Origin: Chloroflexota bacterium
GTDB taxonomy: Bacteria; Chloroflexota; Anaerolineae; Caldilineales; Caldilineaceae
Assembly: GCA_016861025.1 (NCBI GenBank)
Contig: BOKO01000005.1
Coordinates: 248,001 to 312,000, forward strand
Length of the DNA stretch: 64,000 nucleotides
Direction: 5' to 3'
Shown: positions 16,955-27,491 of the stretch, piece by piece
How positions within the stretch are numbered: the first letter of the stretch is position 1
How the letters are laid out: every line of letters begins with the position of its first letter
Notes under the pieces: model-generated
Told to the model about the DNA's origin: nothing
Seen by the model: only the letters and a program-made list of their open reading frames with translations
Database searches by the model: none
Position numbers and translations under genes: made by a program

Positions 16955-17151
16955 GCACGTTTTGCACTTCGTGACAACCACACCAACACAGAGGCAATTT
17001 GAGATGATGCTTTCGACACAGAGGCGCGAAAGCACAGAGACTCGCAGCGCAGGAGTTGTCCGGCAGCTCCTCTTCGTTTCTCTGCTACACCGCGTCTTTG
17101 CGCCAGCTCGATAGCCTCTCAAACAGCCTTATCAAAAGTTGAGGGATGCTC

Positions 17152-19161
17152 ATGTTTCGTTTTGGCGTTGACTACTACCCCGAACATTGGCCCGAAGAAC
17201 GCTGGGAAACCGACGCCCGGCTGATGCAGGAAGCCGGCTTCAACACCGTGCGCCTGGCGGAGTTTGCCTGGAGCCGGTTGGAGCCGTCCCCAGGACGCTT
17301 CGACTTCGACTGGCTCGACCGCGCCATCGCCATCTTGCACGCCCGCGGCTTGCAGGTGGTATTGGGCACACCCACCGCTTCCCCGCCGCCATGGGTGATG
17401 GCGATGCACCCCGACGCGTTCCGGGTGATGGAGTCGGGGCTGCCGGTCAGCTATGGCAACCGTCGCAACTACTGCCCAACGCACGCCGGCTATCGTGAGC
17501 GCAGCCGCATCGTCACGCAGGCGATGGCGGAGCACTACGCCGACCATCCCGCCGTGATCGGCTGGCAGACCGACAACGAGTTTGGCGACCGCTGCTACTG
17601 CCGGCACTGCCAGGCGGCGTTCCAAAGCTGGCTGCAGCACAAATACAGCTCGCTCGATGCGCTCAACGCGGCGTGGGGTGCGATTTTCTGGAGCCATGTC
17701 TACACCGCGTGGTCGCAGATTCCGGCGCCGCTGGCGACCGCTGCGCCCTTTGGCGATGGCTCGCACAATCCGGGTCTGGCGCTCGACTACTATCGTTTTA
17801 TGTCGGATCAGTATGTGGCGTTCCAGCACGAACAGATCGAGATTCTGCGCAGAGAATGCCCGGCGCACTTCATCACGCACAACCTGATGGGCGCCGGTTA
17901 TGACCGGCTCGACTACTTCGACCTTGCCGCAGACCTCGACTTTGTGAGTTGGGACAACTACCGGCGCATGCAATGGACCTTCCGCCCGGAGGTCAACCCC
18001 AGCGAAGCCGCGCTCTCTCACGCAGTGATGCGCGGGCTGAAGCAGAAGAACTTCTGGGTGATGGAGCAGCAAGCCGGTTCCGGCGGCTGGCAGATCGTGA
18101 GCGTGGCGCCCCGCCCCGGCGAGCTACAGCTTTGGGCGCACCAGTCGATTGCCCACGGCGCCGATGCGATCATCTTCTTCCGCTGGCGCACTGCTCGCTT
18201 CGGTGCGGAGCAGTACTGGCACGGTCTGCTCGAACACGACGGGCGCACCGGACGCCGCTACCAGGAGATCAAGCGGATGGGCGCCGAGCTTGCCCGCGTC
18301 GGCGCACAGATTGCCGGCAGCGAAGTGCGCGCCGAGGTCGCCATCCTGCTCGACTATGACAGCCGCTTCGCCTTTCAGATTCAAGCCAACAACCCGGCCT
18401 TTCACTACACGGCGCATCTGCACGACATCTATCAGGCGTTCCATGCGCGCAACGTCGCCGTCGATGTGGTGGCGGGCGACGCCGACTTCAGTCGCTATAA
18501 GCTGCTCGTCGCGCCCGCACTCTATGTCCTGAGTGAGACGACCGCCCGCCGCATCGAGCAGTTCGTCGAGGCGGGCGGCGTCGTGCTGGTGACGCCGCGC
18601 ACCGGCGTCAAGGATGAGACCAACACCGTGGTCAATATGCCGCTGCCCGGCTTGCTGGCAAGGGTGTGCGGCGTTGAGGTCGAAGAGTACGACTCGCTGC
18701 CCGAAGGCGTCAGCCAGCCGCTGGCATTTGAGCAACCGGGCATCTGCGACGGCGCATCGCCTCACGCTCGCATCTGGTGTGACATCCTGCGCACGGGAGA
18801 CGCCCAGGTCATTGCGCGCTACACGCAGGAGTATTACGCTGGAACGCCGGCAATCACGGCGAATCGCTACGGCGCGGGCCATGCGGTCTATGCTGCAACC
18901 TTTGGCGATGCATCGCTGTATACGATGCTGGCGCCGTGGCTGCTCAAGCTGGCAGGTGTGGAAGGAACACTGACAACACCGGTTGGGGTCGAATGTTGCG
19001 TGCGCTGGCAGGGCGAGCGGGCGATCTGGTTCCTGCTCAACCACACGGCGGAAGAGCGACATGTCACGTTGCCCGCGCCGATGGTGGACATCGTAAGTGG
19101 ACAGCAGGTTGATGCGGCGGTCATTCTGAGACCACGTCAGGTGTTGATGCTTACGACGTAG
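17152..19161 (+). CDS. Glycoside hydrolase family 42 beta-galactosidase
   Basis: This 669-residue, probably cytoplasmic enzyme hydrolyses terminal beta-galactosides. FGVDYYPEHWPEERW opens the TIM barrel. The general acid/base is Glu 143 in QTDNEFGDR and the likely nucleophile is Glu 305 in WVMEQQAGSGGW. Cys 108, 148, 150 and 153 (NYCPTH, RCYCRHC) match the zinc cluster found in many GH42 enzymes. The trimerisation and C-terminal beta domains follow, giving normal family length. ATG 17152 is preferred over ATG 17146 because gaggg (17141-17145) is too close to the latter. It is the last gene of the LacI operon, 197 bases after the MalG-type permease, a gap in which I see no gene. Confidence 0.95.
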   Translation: MFRFGVDYYPEHWPEERWETDARLMQEAGFNTVRLAEFAWSRLEPSPGRFDFDWLDRAIAILHARGLQVVLGTPTASPPPWVMAMHPDAFRVMESGLPVSYGNRRNYCPTHAGYRERSRIVTQAMAEHYADHPAVIGWQTDNEFGDRCYCRHCQAAFQSWLQHKYSSLDALNAAWGAIFWSHVYTAWSQIPAPLATAAPFGDGSHNPGLALDYYRFMSDQYVAFQHEQIEILRRECPAHFITHNLMGAGYDRLDYFDLAADLDFVSWDNYRRMQWTFRPEVNPSEAALSHAVMRGLKQKNFWVMEQQAGSGGWQIVSVAPRPGELQLWAHQSIAHGADAIIFFRWRTARFGAEQYWHGLLEHDGRTGRRYQEIKRMGAELARVGAQIAGSEVRAEVAILLDYDSRFAFQIQANNPAFHYTAHLHDIYQAFHARNVAVDVVAGDADFSRYKLLVAPALYVLSETTARRIEQFVEAGGVVLVTPRTGVKDETNTVVNMPLPGLLARVCGVEVEEYDSLPEGVSQPLAFEQPGICDGASPHARIWCDILRTGDAQVIARYTQEYYAGTPAITANRYGAGHAVYAATFGDASLYTMLAPWLLKLAGVEGTLTTPVGVECCVRWQGERAIWFLLNHTAEERHVTLPAPMVDIVSGQQVDAAVILRPRQVLMLTT

Positions 19162-19336
19162 CAAAAGTGGCGTAGCTTTCGTGATGGCGGCTCTCAGCCA
19201 CGCATTCCTGGCAGGACAGAGCTGATGGTGACTTTCCGTGGACGACATGCGTAGTTATAATATCGGCAACTGTGCATTTCTTCTCTGAACGCAGCGAGAG
19301 CGGCCTCCGTCTCGCAAGATAGCGGGAGGTTTGCGT

Positions 19337-21049
<1,713 letters not shown>

Positions 21050-21054
21050 CCTGC

Positions 21055-22374
21055 ATGAGCCAGACAAATGTCCTCTTGCAATTGTCCAACGTCGAGCAAC
21101 GCTATCGCAGCGGCCAACGCACCTTCACCGCTGTGGAGAATGTGAACTTCACGATGACGGAAGGCGAATTTGTCGCATTGTTGGGGCCTTCGGGCTGCGG
21201 CAAGAGCACGCTGCTGCGCATTATCACCGGACTGCAAAAACCCAGCGAAGGACGCGTCCTTTATCGCGATCAGCCGCTGCAAGGAGTCAACCCGCACGCC
21301 ACCATTGTTTTCCAAACCTTTGCTCTCTTTCCGTGGTTTTCGGTGTTGGAGAATGTTGAAATCGCACTTAAGGCGCGCGGCTTGCCTGCGTCGGTGCGCA
21401 TACCGCGCGCAATGGAATTGCTCGACCGCGTTGGGTTGGATGGATTTGAGAGCGCCTATCCGCGTGAGCTGTCGGGGGGAATGCGTCAGAAAGTAGGCTT
21501 TGCACGCGCCATGGCTGTCGAGCCGGAATTGCTCTGTCTGGATGAGCCATTCTCGGCGCTCGATGTGCTCAGCGCCGAGTCGTTGCGCAACGACCTGATC
21601 GAACTCTGGATCGAGGGCAAGATTCCCACCAAAGCGATCCTGATGATCACGCACAACATCGAAGAAGCGATCATGCTGGCAGGACGTATTGTTGTGATGG
21701 ACAAAGGGCCTGGGCGCATTGTCGCCGATCTGCCCGTTGACCTGCCGTATCCGCGCCAACGCAACACAGCCGCGTTTACTGCGCTTGTCGATCGGGTGTA
21801 TGGGATTCTTGCCGGTCAAACACAGGCGGAGCATCTTGAGCTTGGCACTGCGCCCGGCGAACCAGGAACGACCCGCATGTTGCCGCAGGTTTCGATCGGC
21901 GATTTGACCGGTTTGCTGGAGCATCTTGCCGGATTGGCGCGCGGCCACGCCGATATTTACTTGTTGCCGGAGCGGCTGGGCATCGATTCGGACGAGGTGC
22001 TGCGTCTGATCGAAGCTGCCGAGTTGCTTGGCTTTGTGCATGTGGCGCAAGGCGACGTGGCGCTGACGCCGCTGGGCGACACCTTCGCCGACGCCAGCAT
22101 CCTGGCGCGCAAGAACATCTTCGCTGTGCGCATCCGGCGATTGCCGATCTTCAAATGGCTGATGGCGATGTTACGCGCCTCCGAAGGTCGCAGCCTGGAG
22201 TGGGATGTCGTGCGCACTGCGCTCGAACTGGAGTTTCCACCCGACGAGGCAGAACGCCAGCTAGACGCCATCGTGGATTGGGGGCGCTACGCTGAGGTGC
22301 TCGCCTACGATGATAGCAGGGCGCTGATCACGTTAGAACCGGAGGCCGGGGTTTTGGAGAAACAGGGTCTATAG
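21055..22374 (+). CDS. NitT/TauT-type ABC transporter ATPase with C-terminal AAA-associated domain
   Basis: This encodes 439 residues. Walker A is GPSGCGKST (44-52), the signature LSGGMRQK starts at 139, Walker B is LLCLDEPFSALD, and the switch His is in MITHNIEEA. The first 255 residues are a complete nucleotide-binding domain of the SsuB/TauB class. The extra C-terminal 180 residues (SIGDLTGLLEHLAGLARGHA onward) resemble the AAA-associated C-terminal domain (PF09821) seen on some nitrate/sulfonate ATPases, probably regulatory. The gene ends just before a strong terminator at 22461. Confidence 0.92.
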   Translation: MSQTNVLLQLSNVEQRYRSGQRTFTAVENVNFTMTEGEFVALLGPSGCGKSTLLRIITGLQKPSEGRVLYRDQPLQGVNPHATIVFQTFALFPWFSVLENVEIALKARGLPASVRIPRAMELLDRVGLDGFESAYPRELSGGMRQKVGFARAMAVEPELLCLDEPFSALDVLSAESLRNDLIELWIEGKIPTKAILMITHNIEEAIMLAGRIVVMDKGPGRIVADLPVDLPYPRQRNTAAFTALVDRVYGILAGQTQAEHLELGTAPGEPGTTRMLPQVSIGDLTGLLEHLAGLARGHADIYLLPERLGIDSDEVLRLIEAAELLGFVHVAQGDVALTPLGDTFADASILARKNIFAVRIRRLPIFKWLMAMLRASEGRSLEWDVVRTALELEFPPDEAERQLDAIVDWGRYAEVLAYDDSRALITLEPEAGVLEKQGL

Positions 22375-22460
22375 ATTATAATTATTGTAACAATGGTCAT
22401 GTAGCAGTTGTATTTGACCGGTGATGAGGCTCGCCAATCGCTCGGCCAACCGGGCTGATA

Positions 22461-22504
22461 GTCTCTGTACAGCGCCTATGAGGCGCTAGACAGAGGCTTT
22501 TTTT
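22461..22504 (+). terminator. Intrinsic terminator of the NitT/TauT-type operon
   Basis: The outer stem CTCTGT (22463-22468) pairs with ACAGAG (22490-22495), and the inner stem AGCGCC (22471-22476) with GGCGCT (22482-22487), separated by a 2x2 internal mismatch. A run of seven T (22498-22504) follows. This is the clearest intrinsic terminator in the window. Confidence 0.9.
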
Positions 22505-22544
22505 ATTGGTGATTTTTTTGTAGCTCTTTTGCGATGCGAAACTC

Positions 22545-23468
22545 ATGACGGCAAGTTCTCGAACAACGGAACGATTCGCTTATACAGTTGCGTCGCTCGA
22601 TGATCTTGAGCCGACAATCGCAGCACTGTTGCGTGCACAGATCAAGGATGAGGCGATCCGTAAAATTGTCATTGCGCCGCGGCAGCAACGTTTAGGGAAA
22701 TACACCGGATGGCGTCGTTGGTTAGCCGGGCTGTTGCCATGGCAATTGACGCCCTCATGGGTTCTGGCGCTTACTTCAGAGCGATTATTGGTTGCAGAGA
22801 TTGCACAGCCAGGCGATACGCCCACGCTGCATTCGATTCCGGCAGCCAGGTTGCTCGCCATTGAGTTAGGCGAGTTACTGCTAGTTGGATGGTTGACTTG
22901 CAGTTGGGTGGGTCATGGACGCGTTGAGACGATCCAAGTCTGCTTCAATACAGTGAGCGACGCTTACTTCTGGGAAATCCTGCGCGCGCTCTGCCGAGAT
23001 TCGATCCAGCAGAGCGAAGCCCCGGCTGCGCCAGGCGAACGCCATTTGGAACGGCTGGATTTGTTGCCATTCATGTATAGAAGCCTCATCCCCTATCGCC
23101 AGCTCCTTAAGGATGAATGTGTGCACGCCGTGATTTACCAGCCGGCAATTTGGGAACGCAAACTTTTGCTGTTCCGCCGCCGATTGTCGCCGACGACGGT
23201 CGTATTGTTGAGCAATTATCATTTGATGCTCACATCGGATGAGAAGGTCCCCGGCAACCAGGCAACTCATGGCGTCATTGCGCGCTATTACCCACTTAGC
23301 CGGATTATTGCTTTGAACACAGAGAAAACGGCGCAAGGGATTCGACTAGAGATTCAGGCGGGAATTGGCGATGTTTATGAAACACAGAGCATTTTTCTGG
23401 AGCGTGAGGCGGAGAATGATGTTCGCGAGTTGATCGATCAAATCGGTCGAACAGGCAAGAGAGAATAA
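22545..23468 (+). CDS. Hypothetical protein, possible PH-like domain
   Basis: This encodes 307 residues with no signal peptide and no clear membrane segment. The middle (LTSERLLVAEI, IPAARLLAIELGELLLVGWL) alternates short beta strands in the manner of bacterial PH-like domains. A second similar pattern (LLSNYHLMLTSDEKV, YYPLSRIIALNTEKTAQGIR) suggests a repeat of that fold. No catalytic motif was found. It stands alone after the terminator and converges on the small gene at 23504. The PH suggestion is weak. Confidence 0.6.
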   Translation: MTASSRTTERFAYTVASLDDLEPTIAALLRAQIKDEAIRKIVIAPRQQRLGKYTGWRRWLAGLLPWQLTPSWVLALTSERLLVAEIAQPGDTPTLHSIPAARLLAIELGELLLVGWLTCSWVGHGRVETIQVCFNTVSDAYFWEILRALCRDSIQQSEAPAAPGERHLERLDLLPFMYRSLIPYRQLLKDECVHAVIYQPAIWERKLLLFRRRLSPTTVVLLSNYHLMLTSDEKVPGNQATHGVIARYYPLSRIIALNTEKTAQGIRLEIQAGIGDVYETQSIFLEREAENDVRELIDQIGRTGKRE

Positions 23469-23503
23469 CCATGATGCATGTTGTACATCGTTGTCCAATG
23501 AAT

Positions 23504-23938
23504 TCAACGGGAACTGCCACCTGCAGATTCAAAATTCAACACCTCCTCGATGGCAACCAGCAAGTCAGACATCAGGGGTTGAAGCAGGGCTTCCGTCTCG
23601 TCATCAACATTCCCATATCGATGGAGTTTGGAGGGCAGGGTGTCGATCAGCGACGACCAGTCCAGGCTTAAGGTCGCACGGAGATGACGCCGCACGTCGA
23701 CAATATGAGGCTTCAATCCAAGCTGCTCAGCCAGGGAGCGGATTTTTTGACGGATTTGTGCTATCTTTTCCTGCAAGAATCGCACTTCGGCAGATGTAAG
23801 GTCGTTGCGAATCTGGATCAATCCAGAGCCGCCGTCAGTTGTAAGCAGACGCTCAAGCTCGGCGCAGTTGCTGTCCAACGTCCAAAGCACAGCCCGAATC
23901 CGGTTTTCCTGTGCAACATTTAGAACCAGAGAAGACAT
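23504..23938 (-). CDS. Hypothetical small coiled-coil protein
   Basis: This encodes 144 residues, charged and mostly helical, with a likely coiled coil at about residues 45-75 (LTSAEVRFLQEKIAQIRQKI). It has no signal peptide and no known motif. It is convergent with the preceding gene, 35 bases between stops, and codon use resembles the neighbours. I do not recognise a family. Confidence 0.55.
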   Translation of the reverse strand: MSSLVLNVAQENRIRAVLWTLDSNCAELERLLTTDGGSGLIQIRNDLTSAEVRFLQEKIAQIRQKIRSLAEQLGLKPHIVDVRRHLRATLSLDWSSLIDTLPSKLHRYGNVDDETEALLQPLMSDLLVAIEEVLNFESAGGSSR

Positions 23939-24071
23939 GAGAAGCTCTCAGATACAACAAATTACATTCTGTGGCTTTCGCTCTGCTAAATACAGAATTG
24001 AACTCATGAGCGACAGAAGCCAACACTCCTGGATATACACAGTACCATAGAGGATTCCTGGGGTAAAGAAA

Positions 24072-24121
24072 GTCACGCCTCCAGCATGACGGGAACGCCA
24101 TGTCGCGCCGGAGGCGATGAC
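24072..24121. repeat. Inverted repeat upstream of crcB
   Basis: GTCACGCCTCC (24072-24082) and GGAGGCGaTGAC (24110-24121, one bulged A) form an 11-bp stem enclosing 27 bases. The arms closely resemble those of the hairpin at 29511-29570. It lies 50 bases upstream of crcB in the 232-base gap 23939-24170, which otherwise shows nothing clear. Confidence 0.6.
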
Positions 24122-24170
24122 CTACGACGGACGCACCTAAATTATGTGATGCGAGAGACCGAGAGGAGCC

Positions 24171-24548
24171 ATGGCGCAATTTCTTTATATTTCCATTGGC
24201 GCAATTGTAGGCGCCAATGCTCGCTTTTTGATCAGTCAATGGGCCGCAGAACGGTTGGGGGTGGGATTTCCCTACGGCACGTTTTTTGTTAACGTAACAG
24301 GCTGTTTCATTATCGGGTTGTTCTACGGACTGGGCGAAAATCGCATCACGATCACACCCGAATTGCGGCTGCTCTTTGCTGTTGGTTTTCTTGGCGGTTT
24401 CACCACATTCTCGACCTTTGGTTATGAAAGCGCCGCCTTGTTGCGCAGTGGCGACTTCATTCTGGCGCTGTTAAATATCATTGGGAGTAATCTGTTGGGT
24501 TTGTTAGCCGTCATTGTCGGATTGACGGTGGCGAGGTTGCTGTCATAG
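24171..24548 (+). CDS. crcB: Fluoride ion channel CrcB/Fluc
   Basis: This encodes 125 residues with four predicted membrane segments. Conserved features of Fluc channels are present: the early GAIVGANARF with the conserved Asn/Arg, TFFVNVTGCFIIGL with the pore Asn 41, and the signature GGFTTFSTF at residues 75-83, whose Phe and Ser/Thr line the fluoride path. The proteins work as dual-topology dimers that export cytoplasmic fluoride. The length is normal. A DUF190 protein gene follows after 76 bases, a common pairing. Confidence 0.95.
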   Translation: MAQFLYISIGAIVGANARFLISQWAAERLGVGFPYGTFFVNVTGCFIIGLFYGLGENRITITPELRLLFAVGFLGGFTTFSTFGYESAALLRSGDFILALLNIIGSNLLGLLAVIVGLTVARLLS

Positions 24549-24624
24549 ATAGTAAATTGTGCAACCTTTGGCTCCCATGTACAACGCTGTTTCGCACTAG
24601 TTTATCCAGACCGAGGAGGCGTCC

Positions 24625-25902
24625 ATGCAACTTTATGGTGAAGCGACCCGCATCACAATTTACATCGGTGAGAGCGATCGTTATCAAGGTGGAAATCTCT
24701 ACATGGCAATTCTCAATTTTCTGCGCAGTGAAGGCGCCTCCGGTGCAACCGTTATGCGCGCCCTGGGCGGCTTTGGCGCGCACAGTCGCATTCGCACTGC
24801 AAATATTGAGGTGCTCTCCAGCGATCTGCCGATTCGCATCGAATGGATCGATCTGCCGCAACGCGTGGATCGTCTTCTTCCCCAACTGCAACGTATGGTC
24901 AACGACGGACTGATCCTGCGTGAGACAGTGACAGTTGTGCACTATTCCATGGGGCGCAGCCAGGACCCGCTTGGACAGCCGGTGTCGCACATCATGCGCG
25001 AGGAAATCGTGACGGCGTCGACAACGACGCCAGTGGCGGAGGTGGTGACGTTGCTGCTGGAGCGTGGCGTGCGCAGCCTGCCTATCCTTGACCAGAATGG
25101 GCGGCTTGTCGGCATTATCACCGACGGCGATCTGTTGCATCGTGCAGGGCTAACGACGCGACTCCCTTTGCAGTCGGAATTGCCAACCTCTCAGGTGCAC
25201 GCATTGTTGGCGGCGTTGCGCCAATCAACGCTGACCGCTCAGGATATTATGACCAAACCCGTTATCTCTGTGCGCGGCGACGAAACGGTGCGCGCGGCTG
25301 TCGCGCGCATGGTCAAGCACAATCTCAAGCGGCTGCCGGTCGTCAACGACAATGGCGGGCTGATCGGCATGGTCAGCCGGATCGATGTGTTCCGTACAAT
25401 CGAACTGCACCGGAGCGGGGCGGAAGATGTTGACGACGCCCCGCGCACCGGTCACAGTGTCGGCGAACTGATGCACACCGATGTGCCCACTGTCGGCCCG
25501 ACAGCGCGCCTGGAGGAAATCGTCCGTGCGCTGGAGAGCAGCCGCCGACGCCGTGTAGTTGTTATTGACGAAAACCGCCATGTGCTCGGCATTATCAGCG
25601 ACGGCGATCTGCTGCGCCGCAGCCAACAGAAACATCATCCGGGCCTGCTTGCCCGGCTGCGTAACGTGCTCGTAGGCGAAGAGACGGTGACGCAAGTGCT
25701 GCCTGACGCCGGTGAACGCGCCGCTGACCTGATGACCACGCCGGTCATCACAGTGCAGCCAGATACGCCGCTTGCAGAAGCGTTGCAGCTGATGACAACA
25801 CATGCGGTCAAACGGTTGCCGGTGGTGGATGCTGAAGGCAGGCTCGTCGGGCTTTTAGGACGCGCCAGCGTGCTGCGCGGTCTCCTGGAGAACGATAGAT
25901 AG
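24625..25902 (+). CDS. DUF190 (PII-like) protein fused to CBS domains
   Basis: This encodes 425 residues. The first about 110 residues (ATRITIYIGESDRYQGGNLY, then IEWIDLPQRVDRLLPQL) match DUF190 (PF02641), a PII-like fold. Four CBS motifs follow, in two Bateman pairs: HIMREEIVTASTTTPVAEVV, DIMTKPVISVRGDETVRAAV, ELMHTDVPTVGPTARLEEIV and DLMTTPVITVQPDTPLAEAL, each with the GxxxDxDLL or related strand. CBS pairs usually bind adenine nucleotides, so this is probably a nucleotide-sensing regulator of CrcB or another transporter (inference). gaggagg lies a few bases before the ATG. Confidence 0.9.
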   Translation: MQLYGEATRITIYIGESDRYQGGNLYMAILNFLRSEGASGATVMRALGGFGAHSRIRTANIEVLSSDLPIRIEWIDLPQRVDRLLPQLQRMVNDGLILRETVTVVHYSMGRSQDPLGQPVSHIMREEIVTASTTTPVAEVVTLLLERGVRSLPILDQNGRLVGIITDGDLLHRAGLTTRLPLQSELPTSQVHALLAALRQSTLTAQDIMTKPVISVRGDETVRAAVARMVKHNLKRLPVVNDNGGLIGMVSRIDVFRTIELHRSGAEDVDDAPRTGHSVGELMHTDVPTVGPTARLEEIVRALESSRRRRVVVIDENRHVLGIISDGDLLRRSQQKHHPGLLARLRNVLVGEETVTQVLPDAGERAADLMTTPVITVQPDTPLAEALQLMTTHAVKRLPVVDAEGRLVGLLGRASVLRGLLENDR

Positions 25903-25955
25903 TCTGGGCTACTGTAAGGCGTGTGACATAAAACGTTTCAAGAGCATTGCTGAAT

Positions 25956-27491
25956 ATGAGTTTTCAAAGTGTTCTGTTTGGACAAGAGAGCTGTAGTGAG
26001 CACTTGAATGACATCGGCGCTCCAGCATTCTTTGTCGATTTGAATCTGGCTCAAGTCGTTGACGCAATCACATTTCGTCGTGATGAATACGACCTGAAAC
26101 CGCTCTTCTATACGCCCTTGCACAACAAAGAAGCGATCCAATATCGCCAGCAAATTATGCAGGACCTGGAGCGCGGAGAAATTCTGCGAGACATCGATGA
26201 GTTTGCAGAGAAAATGCGCGTTGTGCGCCGTTACCTGGCGCTTGCCAAGAAGCTTTACTACAAATACAACCGAGAAGGCTGGTTTCTGGAAGCTGCAGCT
26301 TTGTATTGTGATGCCGTTGCTGGACTTGAGCATGCGCTAGAACGCGCCGACATCCGCTCAAATGGGCTTTTGCAATTTCGCGATTATCTCACCGCCTATC
26401 TCACGCGCGCAGACTTTCTGGCGCTTACTACAGACGCCAACGCCTGTCGCGCTGGGCTTGCGGCGATCCGATATTGCATCATCGTCAAAGACAACAGCGT
26501 CAAGGTGCGCAAATATGACGGCGAGATCGATTACAGCGTCGATATCGAACAAACCTTTGCCAGGTTTCAGCAGGGCGCCGTCAAAGACTACAGGCTTAAA
26601 CTCTCGATTGGATCGGGCATGAATCACGTCGAAGCTGCCATTCTCAATATGGTGGCAAAGCTTCATCCCGAGGCTTTTGCCGCGCTTGACGCGTTTTGTG
26701 AAGGACATAGCGAGTTTCTCGACTCTATGATCGTGCGATTCGATCGTGAAATCCAGTTCTATGTCAGCTACCTTGAGTTTATTGCCGGTCTGAGAGCGCT
26801 TGGCATCTCTTTTTGTTATCCAGAAATGACTGATGCAGACAAAGAGATTTCTGGAAAGGCGTGCTTTGATCTGGCGTTGGCGGCAAAATGCGCGGCGGAA
26901 GGGAAGAACATCGTCTGCAATGACTTCTATCTTGCGGGCGCCGAGCGCATCTTCGTGGTGTCAGGCCCCAATCAGGGTGGCAAGACGACCTTTGCACGCA
27001 TGATCGGACAATTGCACTATCTCGGCAGCCTGGGTTGTCCGGTTCCTGGTAAGGCGGCGCGCCTGTTTCTCTACGACGCCATTTTCACCCACTTCGAACA
27101 AGAGGAAGACATCACGAATCTGCGCGGCAAACTGCAGGACGATCTGATACGCATACACGACATTTTGGAGGCGGCGACCCCAAACAGCATCATCATTATG
27201 AACGAGATATTCACCTCCACAGCCCTTCAGGACGCGATTTTTCTTAGCAAGCAGATTCTCGCTCGGATCATCCAACTCGACGCTCTCTGCGTGTGTGTCA
27301 CCTTTATCGAAGAACTGGCTACGCTTGATGCAAAAACGGTCAGCATGGTTGGCGGCGTTTTGCCAGGGAATCCAGCGCAACGAACCTACAAGATTGAACG
27401 TCGTCCTGCCGACGGTCTGTCGTACGCCATTTCAATTGCTGAGAAATATCGACTTACTTATGCTGCGTTAAAGGAGCGGCTCACCGCATGA
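25956..27491 (+). CDS. MutS-like ATPase (first of a coupled pair), lacks mismatch-recognition domain
   Basis: This encodes 511 residues. A helical MutS lever/core-like region (about 1-310) is followed by a MutS domain V ATPase. Walker A is GPNQGGKTT (337-345). The Walker B region reads SIIIMNEIF, so the usual Asp-Glu is Asn 416-Glu 417. The segment HFEQEEDITNLRGKLQDDL occupies the place of the MutS family motif with the conserved Glu. The N-terminal mismatch-binding domain with its Phe-x-Glu is absent, so classical mismatch repair is unlikely. The ATG at 25956 is used; a TTG lies at 25947. The stop overlaps the next start by 4 bases (ATGA). Confidence 0.82.
   Translation: MSFQSVLFGQESCSEHLNDIGAPAFFVDLNLAQVVDAITFRRDEYDLKPLFYTPLHNKEAIQYRQQIMQDLERGEILRDIDEFAEKMRVVRRYLALAKKLYYKYNREGWFLEAAALYCDAVAGLEHALERADIRSNGLLQFRDYLTAYLTRADFLALTTDANACRAGLAAIRYCIIVKDNSVKVRKYDGEIDYSVDIEQTFARFQQGAVKDYRLKLSIGSGMNHVEAAILNMVAKLHPEAFAALDAFCEGHSEFLDSMIVRFDREIQFYVSYLEFIAGLRALGISFCYPEMTDADKEISGKACFDLALAAKCAAEGKNIVCNDFYLAGAERIFVVSGPNQGGKTTFARMIGQLHYLGSLGCPVPGKAARLFLYDAIFTHFEQEEDITNLRGKLQDDLIRIHDILEAATPNSIIIMNEIFTSTALQDAIFLSKQILARIIQLDALCVCVTFIEELATLDAKTVSMVGGVLPGNPAQRTYKIERRPADGLSYAISIAEKYRLTYAALKERLTA

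Noticed and set aside
19233..19261. Promoter with TATAAT at 19256-19261 for the NitT/TauT-type operon
   Set aside because: The -10 is perfect, but the position 17 bases upstream reads TTTCCG, a poor -35, and there is no extended -10; kept only as a possibility.
24050..24170. Possible fluoride riboswitch upstream of crcB (GGCGATGACCTAC resembles the 3' part of the crcB motif)
   Set aside because: The conserved 5' half (GGCGAUG followed by a CCGCC-type arm and an AAAC pseudoknot strand) cannot be placed, and the same GGCGATGACC string recurs at 29558 next to unrelated genes, so a repeat hairpin is the better explanation.
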